NCBI GenBank assembly: GCA_951394045.1
Contig: CATOAN010000033.1
Location: 1 to 23,579 of the forward strand
Direction of reading: 5' to 3'
Source: Nitzschia sp. DOCU1
Lineage: Eukaryota; Bacillariophyta; Bacillariophyceae; Bacillariales; Bacillariaceae
Length of the DNA: 23,579 nucleotides
In this document: in pieces, positions 17,183-23,579 of the stretch
How the letters are laid out: every line of letters starts with the position of its first letter
Numbering within the stretch: position 1 is the stretch's first letter
The notes under the pieces: generated by a model
The model's input: the letters and a program-made list of their open reading frames with translations, nothing else
What the model was told of the DNA's origin: nothing
Database searches by the model: none
Translations under genes and position numbers: made by a program

Positions 17183-17775
17183 TGATGATAAGTGGCGAGT
17201 ATCCTCAACTACAAAGCCAGGCTTGGATATTTCCCATCTTGTTTGGATCAGAATTCGGATCTTTGCTTGGCCTGCCTGGCTCTAGAGACGAGTTGGACAT
17301 ACAAATGACGCATTGCGTGCTTTCTCCTTCTTGATTCCGTGCTCGGACAAGTAGAACCAAATTTTTGAGCTCTAGTGGGCACCGCGTGTCGTTGCTGCTA
17401 CTACTACTAGCCTCTGCTTGGAGTAGTATTCAATAGTATGCTTAACGATAGGCTACAGAGGAGTCTCAAAAGACGTTCATTCGTTGCGAATGGAATCATA
17501 GCCTCTTGCATACATGCATGCATTGGCCGCGTATTAGACTAAAGCGACCCAATCGGGTCATTAAAATGTCCGTCGACCGCCATTTTTTCATTTTTTGAAA
17601 CGCATTTTCGGCGCTGTCTACCGCCACCAAGGAATTGCGCACGTGAGTTTTGAATGAGGCCACACATGTTTAGTCACCCTTTCCCACTTCGTCATCATCC
17701 TCTCTCTTGCCTCTTTCGGCACAACGTAGACTCGTTTCCTATGGTAAGCGTGTTCGAATTATTATTATCATCATC
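17183..17775. other. Intergenic region between the SET and CxRGLE genes
   Basis: 593 bp. No gene supported. It contains short CTACTACTACTAG-type triplets (about 17397), an ATGCATGCAT tract near 17512, and a CACGTG box at 17640-17645 about 130 bp before the next start. Confidence 0.5.
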
Positions 17776-18240
17776 ATGCCAAAGAAGACAATAACAATGA
17801 AAAAGAATGTATCCTTTGTGGAAGAGGACCCCCTGATTGTAGCGAATGAGGAACCCATCAGCTCCGAAGAACATGCTAACATGTTTTATTCCAAAGATGA
17901 AATCACCAGTTTTGTCATTCATTGCAAAAATGTCATGACTGGACAAGTCAAAGATGAATGCACACGTGGGTTGGAACCTGTCAGTGTTCGTCGCAAGCTG
18001 ATTGTTTTAGATATTCTGAGAGAGCATCGGCGGCAGAAATCCAAAGGCGAAGCCACTACGGAAGCACTCGCCAAAGTGGCGCAACAGGCGACCGCCGAAC
18101 GAATCAAAATGGCGGAAGCACGGGGGAAGCAAGATGCCCTAGAGGCACGAGAGGGGATTTGGGGACGTTTCAGAAATAGCCTACGGCTTTCCATAACGAA
18201 AGGAGACAACAGGAAACCACAATCAAGGACATCGATATAA
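17776..18240 (+). CDS. Small diatom-type protein of unknown function with CxRGLE motif
   Basis: 154 residues from ATG 17776. The longer open frame begins at TTG 17707 and includes a run of Ile codons, so it is not used. Key features are NVSFVEEDPL near the start, FYSKDEITSFVIHCKNV (about 37-53), and ECTRGLEP (61-68), followed by a basic helical region rich in Arg, Ala, Glu and Gln to about 125 (REHRRQKSKGEATTEALAK), probably a coiled coil. The order (aromatic)YS-D/E, then C-x-RGLE, then a basic helix is a pattern I associate with large families of unknown function in diatoms. No signal peptide or membrane span is seen, so a cytosolic or nuclear location is likely. It is convergent with the GILT gene. 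Confidence 0.75.
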   Translation: MPKKTITMKKNVSFVEEDPLIVANEEPISSEEHANMFYSKDEITSFVIHCKNVMTGQVKDECTRGLEPVSVRRKLIVLDILREHRRQKSKGEATTEALAKVAQQATAERIKMAEARGKQDALEAREGIWGRFRNSLRLSITKGDNRKPQSRTSI

Positions 18241-18784
18241 GTGGGTTCGTTGAAGATTCCAAAACAAAAGGACAGCGGTCGCGGCGTTTCCCCCCGCCGA
18301 AACTTTACGAAGAGTATCTTTGTGGGAAACACCTGTGGGGATGGGGGACAACGGTTTGCTAACCATTTTCACTTTCAAGATATTGAGGTGTTCTTTTGTC
18401 TGGTGCGACGTTTGTGCCCCGCCCCCTCAAAGTTGGCCGCCACTTTCGTTCACGATGAAGTTGTCAGAGTCGGAGTCATTCTATGACACCGCCATGAGGG
18501 TTGGACGTTGTTGTGAATGTGTAGATTCTGTCTTCACCACCACGGCGACATGACATTGATGTCATTGTTGCTGGCTCTGGGAAGTAACGTTTACAATTTT
18601 ACTTGAATTTTTGGGGATGTAACGGTTTGTTAAATCATGAAGCACTACACTACTGGCAACATTATTGTCGGGTCTCTAGTAGTAGAAGCTTCCATGTGGT
18701 GGGATGCCGTTGGAGAGAACATTGCAATTGCAACATAATGTATCTTCTTGTGCGACCTGCGTTAGTTCCCCAAGGATTCTCGTT
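18241..18784. other. Convergent intergenic region
   Basis: 544 bp between two gene ends; holds both 3' UTRs. No gene supported. A small dyad ATGACAT-TG-ATGTCAT sits at 18550-18565; its role is unknown. Confidence 0.5.
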
Positions 18785-19723
18785 TTATACGGAAAGTTGG
18801 ACGAGTTTGGCTGGAGCGTTCAAGACCTCGTTTGGGTCAAGAGTCTCGCAAGACTTTGGCAAGACAAATCCTTCTTGTTCTGCCAGCATCGCCGTCGTAC
18901 TACTCCTTTGTTGTTTCTTCTGTTTCAATTTATCACAAATAGTCTTTTGAATACTAAAGGGATCCTCCAAGGCGATTCCATCTACCAACACATAAGGAAC
19001 GCCGGGATGTGTCGGCGTTGCCTTGGCTGCCTTGACTTCCATGGCATGTCCGTGAGTCGCGAAGCAATCTTGAATCACATTGGGATCAATCGTCGTTGCC
19101 TTTGTACATTCCAGTAACAAATCATGTGCCTTCTCCAAACTAGGATCATCCATATTGGGACCTTCACAACAATAGGTAAAGTCTACGGCTGCCTCTATGC
19201 CATAGTGGAGCTTGACACACATTTCATAAATATCCACTTGACCTTCTTTCAGGGAATGCTGATAAATAACCTTGCCCGAGAAACACTCATCGTCATTGTC
19301 ACTAGAGGTTTCAATGCATTCCTGGTACCAGCAAGCACGTTCTTGTGGATCATAGGTAGTGCCTGTAGAGCATTTGTGTGTGACAAAATAGGCATTTCCC
19401 CAAGCCACAAAGTCATAGTCGACATACTCCATGAGTTCCGAGTCATTCCACACGGTAGGCCAAGCTTCTTGTACAAATTTACGACAATACGGACATTGCG
19501 ATTCTCCATAAAATACAACGCTAATGACTTGATCATTGTCATGGACGTTGTCGTAATATTTCTTCACGGCGGCGGTGCTGTCAATAGCAGAAGAAGAATG
19601 ACTGTCAACGACAACGTCGGACCTGCTGCCACCCGCTGCTGCCATGGAGGCAAACCGTGACAATGCCACGGCACCCAGCCAAACGACACTGCCAAAAGAG
19701 CCACGACGACAAACAACAACCAT
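18785..19723 (-). CDS. GILT-family thiol reductase (secretory/lysosomal type)
   Basis: 312 residues from ATG 19723. The N-terminus (VVWLGAVALSRFASMAAAGG, about 13-32) is a signal peptide. The thioredoxin-like region begins VISVVFYGESQCPYCRKF with the CPYC redox site at 77-80, as in GILT proteins, which use a CxxC pair to reduce disulphides in acidic compartments. Further Cys-rich stretches follow (CWYQECIE, DFTYCCEG, DCFATHG). GVPYVLVDG near 254 is the equivalent of the conserved cis-Pro plus NG-type loop of the family. The classical GILT signature between the two halves is altered: no exact CQHGxxEC is seen. The length is longer than animal GILT (about 250), with an added Lys/Gln-rich region. 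It is divergent from the ABC transporter. Inferred role: disulphide reduction in vacuole/lysosome or secreted. Confidence 0.8.
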   Translation of the reverse strand: MVVVCRRGSFGSVVWLGAVALSRFASMAAAGGSRSDVVVDSHSSSAIDSTAAVKKYYDNVHDNDQVISVVFYGESQCPYCRKFVQEAWPTVWNDSELMEYVDYDFVAWGNAYFVTHKCSTGTTYDPQERACWYQECIETSSDNDDECFSGKVIYQHSLKEGQVDIYEMCVKLHYGIEAAVDFTYCCEGPNMDDPSLEKAHDLLLECTKATTIDPNVIQDCFATHGHAMEVKAAKATPTHPGVPYVLVDGIALEDPFSIQKTICDKLKQKKQQRSSTTAMLAEQEGFVLPKSCETLDPNEVLNAPAKLVQLSV

Positions 19724-20180
19724 GATAATGTATTCTGGCAGCCAATGGATGATTGTATGTATAACGAGGCAAGGTGTGGTAGACTTTGGATCGATGAGGA
19801 TATTGAAAATGACAGCGATCTTCGTTTCCTCACGAACGTTTTTGGCGAGAGAAATGACCGAAGCATCAGTCTCGTCGGCCAGCAGGCCAGTGCATCTTTA
19901 GTCGGGCGGGTCAATGTTGCGCGGGACTCACGACGATGAGTGAGACCCTCTCTGTGAATCCTGCAAGAACATCCACGAACGTGTTCTCATCATCATCCCA
20001 TCCCCCCGTTCGGCACATCACTCCACAAACAAAACATGCCCCACACATTCAGGGTTCGTTTTCAGGGATGTTGTTGTTGACGATATCTTCCAATTGCATC
20101 CCCCATCCATCACACACAAGACGGTTCTCTGATAAATGTAATCGCTTGGGACAAGCACAAAAACGAATGATAGTTGCAAC
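19724..20180. promoter_or_regulatory. Shared upstream region of the divergent GILT and ABC transporter genes
   Basis: 457 bp between two divergent ATG codons, so it should hold both promoters. Short frames across it lack domains. No clear motif seen. Confidence 0.5.
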
Positions 20181-23100
20181 ATGACGACTACTTCATCGCC
20201 AGAAGATGCCGGGATGTTTCGCACTCCTGTCCCCACCGACTGGCAACATGCCAAGATTTTAATGGGTCGCCATTTTCGCAAAGACTACCAAAAACCCAAA
20301 TTGTATTTTGCAAAGTTTTTGTTGTTGCCCTGTTTGCTCATGCTGTATTGCATTGGATTTTTGATTTCTTTTCAAGACTACCAACCCGAAGTCGGGACTC
20401 TTCAGGGCGGCTTTGAATTGTTTCCCGGTCATAATTGGACCTACCCCCAAACCATTCGATTGGCGGGATCCATGGCAATGACGAATGATGGCGTAATGGT
20501 GGAGAGTATTGCCACTACCATGACCCTGCAATTGCAAGAAAGCTTGGTAGATGTGGAGTGGTCCAATGTCACCAATCGAACCGAATTCTTGGAGGATTGT
20601 CAAGACATTTCGGCATCTGCAGCAGAAGAAGTCTGTGTCTATCTGGATGCCATGGACAATTATACTATATTTTATGGTGGTCAAGAAGAAGCGTCTCCCT
20701 TTCAATCGGCCTTGGCAGGTGCCCAATGGGCTGTCAATGTGGCCATTTTGGAAACTCTAGGAGTTTCAGCAACCTTTTCCGTCTTGCAAATTCAACAAAC
20801 TCCCCAAAAAGTTAGTTCAACTGACAATGATCCCCCGCTGATTGTATTGCTACTGCCTCCCGTCATGCAAGTCTTGGCATGTGCCGTGGCCTCGCAGTTT
20901 TTGATCGGGCCCATGACGTACGAGAAGCTCAATCACGTTACCGAATCCTTTTTGTTTGTCGGTGTCAAATTGAGGACTTATCTCTGGACTTGGATTGGAT
21001 ATTATTCGATGCACTTTATATGGACGGCCACACTCTTGACTGTGGTCTCCATCTATTGGAATCTCATGCCCCAGTCAAGTCCAGGCTTGATTGGTCTATC
21101 GCATTATCTGGGTTTGGTCCACATGATTTCGCAATCTACTCTCATTGTACAATTCATCCATCAAGAAGAGTTGTCGCAGTCTTTTCCGTTTATAAGTGGC
21201 ATATTCTGTTTGGGCATTGGTGCGGGATTGTTGGTGGCAGACATGGCACAGTCCATTCTCATGTATCTGCTGAGTGTGTTTTTGCCCTTTGTGGGCATGA
21301 TGCAATACTACGGCATTTACATTCTCTACGATTATGCTGGTTTGGATACTGGAATTCATTACGATAATGTCGTGTCGAGTGGATTGTTGGGAAGTTACAT
21401 GGCTCAAATCGTTGGTATCATTCTGTATTGGATTCTATGTGCCTTGTATGGTTCCGAGTCCTTTTATGATTGGATCTCGGGACATGGATGCAACAAGGCT
21501 AGCCATGATGATGACCAGCAAGACGTCACACGAACGATAGGTACGCACGAGAGTAACACCCTGTCGGGAGATGATTACGAGCCATTGAAGCCAGGAGCCA
21601 ATGTCGTTATTCGGGTCCGTGGTGTCGAGCACACGTATCGACCGGGACGCTTTGACAAGTCCAAAAAAGTAACCCAAGTCTTGAAAGGTCTCGATATGGA
21701 TATTTGTCGTGGAGAAGTCTTTGGCTATTTGGGCCATAATGGAGCGGGGTAAGTGGACGGTGGCAAATATGAGATAGCTTCCTGATGTAGTTTGAAAAAG
21801 GTCGCTAATCTGCTTTTACTGCTAATACACAGCAAAACGACATCTGTCAATATCTTGGCGGATCAAATCAAGTTGCAAAAAGGAAGCGTGACGTATCATT
21901 TTCGAGATGGCGACTGCAACCTTGCAAATAGCAAGGATATTCATACGATTCGCAACAAGATTGGAGTTTGTCCCCAACACAACACGTCACTTCAAGAAGA
22001 CTTGACAGCTCGTGAAACCTTGCGGTTGTTTGCTCACTTGAAGGGTGGGATTGCGCAAGAACGTCCCGATCAATCGATTGCGGACGCCGTCGAAGCTGAA
22101 GTCCAACGACGCCTGAATGATGTCAAATTTACTTCAGTGGGAGATTCGGACAAACCTGTAGGAACATATTCGGGAGGAATGAAGCGAAAAGTTTTGATTG
22201 CCATGTCCCTATTGGGCGACCCTGAGGTTGTCTTTTTGGGTACGTACCTTGCCATGTCATGTTGCCTTGTGAGCCCACGATGCTCGAATCTTTGTCGGCG
22301 TGGTTCTGACTACTTTGCACCATTGCGACAACGAACTCTTAAGACGAGCCTACTGCTGGGCTGGATCCCTACAATCGACGTTCTATTTGGGATATGATTG
22401 TTGCAGCCAAGCAGGGCCGGAGTATCATTTTGACGACTCATTTTTTGGACGAGGCGGATGTCTTGTCTGACCGGGTTGGAATCATCAAGAATGGTTCCTT
22501 GATTACTTGCGGAAGCTCGTTGTTTTTAAAGCATGCTTTTGGAGTGGGTTATACGCTAGAGTTTGAGGCTCCTCACCCGATCGCGTTGGATTCGTTGATT
22601 CCGCAAGCCGAGCCCGTGGGCCAGGATCAAAATGGCAGGTATCAATGGCGTCTTGGTCACGGCCTAGAAGACAGCTTCCCTCAAGCACTCAAATGGCTCA
22701 AGAGTCAAGGCGCTAGCAACGTCCAATTGGATTTGACGACTCTAGAGCAGGTTTTTCTCGAAACGGGCAAAGAAGATGAGGACGAAGTGCCGGCGACTGA
22801 CGAAGGAAACGACGAAGGAAACCAGGATGTCCAAACAGCCGGAGAAGTGCCTCCAAATGACGACGAGCTGGTAGCCCGCATTTGGGAACCACGATGTAGA
22901 ATCAAGCCCATCAGCTGGTGGTCAAAACTGTATTTGGTGCAGAATTTCATGATGGTGAATGCGTGGAAGTCGAAGGAAATCATCTTTCTTAATATTTCCT
23001 TCCCGGTGAGTAGAATAACTAGAATCGTGGGCATGGCAAAAATCCTTGATTTTCACACTTGATTCTGGTGGTATCCATAGTTGATCTACCTGATTGTGGG

Positions 23101-23579
23101 AATTGCTCTGTCAGCTTTGTTCGTCCCAGAACTCGAAGGCGAGATCATTACAAGTAATCCCATAAGCATTTCCACAGGTATGGCTGGAGAGGCGCGGTTC
23201 TTTGGAGTTCCTGAATTCAACAATTCGAATCCTATTGCGCCACTAGTCCCAGCGGAGCCCCCGCTCACCCTCGAATCTTACTACGAACCCGGCGAGCTTC
23301 CTTATGTCGGCGGTCACTATGACGGCAACTCGACGCTCCAATACGCGAATGAAGTCACCCCGTTCGCCCTGCAGTTGGCTGCAAATATTCTTTCGAACTA
23401 TACTGCGTTGCTCGAGCCCAGCAGTAGAATCGACGGGATTGCGAGCGCAGTACAACAACTACCCTACAGCAAGGAAAACCCCTTCCGCCCGGACTTGCTC
23501 TTCATACCGTTCTGCTTATCCTTTGGTTTTGCTGGGCTGGCATTTAGCGTCTTGGACGTCCTTTTGTTGAAAGGCAACA
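20181..23579 (+). CDS. ABCA-subfamily full-length ABC transporter, 5' part (runs off the window)
   Basis: Exons 20181-21748, 21833-22239, 22344-23005 and 23081 to beyond 23579 join across GT-AG introns of 84, 104 and 75 bp; 1,045 residues are visible. Order: first membrane span (about 40-65) after a cytosolic start; a long extracytosolic loop with N-glycosylation sites (NWT, NVT, NRT, NYT); about five to six spans from about 225 to 435; an acidic linker; then nucleotide-binding domain 1. That domain shows Walker A GHNGAGKT (518-525), Q-loop GVCPQHN (567-573), ABC signature YSGGMKRK (635-642), Walker B EVVFLDEP (654-661) and switch His in [10 protein letters not shown] (H691). [15 protein letters not shown] after it is typical of ABCA. 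The second membrane domain begins at about 868 ([19 protein letters not shown]) and another loop follows. Family members move lipids or related substrates. The second NBD lies outside. Confidence 0.92.
21749..21832 (+). other. Intron splitting the Walker A motif of the ABC transporter
   Basis: GTAAGT donor and CACAG acceptor. The intron interrupts the Gly codon (GG|C) of GHNGAGKT, phase 2. Confidence 0.9.
22240..22343 (+). other. Intron splitting the Walker B motif of the ABC transporter
   Basis: GTACGT donor and TTAAG acceptor. It interrupts the Asp codon (G|AC) of EVVFLDEP, phase 1; reading through it instead gives a stop-containing, non-homologous frame. Confidence 0.9.
23006..23080 (+). 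other. Third intron of the ABC transporter
   Basis: GTGAGT donor and CATAG acceptor, phase 0. It lies within the first span of the second membrane domain (ISFP|LIYL) and restores an open frame to the window end. Confidence 0.85.

Overview
The window is nuclear DNA of a eukaryotic alga, most likely a raphid pennate diatom. The basis is short GT-AG introns (71-174 bp, eight that I can place), genes packed on both strands, a secreted protein with PSxxPS-type repeats, a leader with an A|F cleavage site of the kind diatoms use for plastid import, and a small protein with the CxRGLE signature I associate with diatom families of unknown function. I cannot name the species. Starts were placed at ATG codons. 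Several longer reading frames begin only at TTG or GTG and were trimmed.

Left part (1-6050): a cytochrome-b5-less membrane fatty acid desaturase (+, 589-1902); a five-exon J-domain/DnaJ-X co-chaperone (-, 2106-4197) with a glycine-zipper segment ahead of its J domain; and a secreted PSxxPS/Cys-rich protein (-, 5138-6049).

Middle part (6050-14300) is repeat-rich and rearranged. Two nearly identical ~0.8 kb elements with 41 bp terminal inverted repeats lie head to tail (7562-8376 and 8385-9172) and create an 88 bp near-palindrome where they meet. To their right is a J-less DnaJ-X C-terminal gene (9605-10312, +). It faces a D-glutamate cyclase-type protein (-, 10415-11428), which is divergent from a Pmp3 proteolipid (+, 11878-12084). 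The segment from the 5' end of the cyclase gene through Pmp3 has been duplicated in tandem. The second copy (about 12421-13735) holds a decayed cyclase 5' fragment and a frame-disrupted Pmp3 copy.

Right part (14300-23579): a two-exon small J protein with a plastid-type leader (+, 14328-15013); an N-terminally truncated MATE transporter (+, 15455-15913) abutting an RG-rich minus-strand tail (15199-15475); a SET-domain protein (+, 16382-17182); a CxRGLE small protein (+, 17776-18240); a GILT-type thiol reductase (-, 18785-19723); and the 5' four exons of an ABCA-type ABC transporter (+, 20181 to beyond the window end).

The genes do not form one pathway. The recurring theme is J-domain family proteins (three loci) and membrane or secretory-route proteins. 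The unusual structure is the TIR element pair, the decayed tandem duplication, and two gene remnants at apparent breakpoints. I found no rRNA, tRNA, CRISPR array or autonomous transposase gene.
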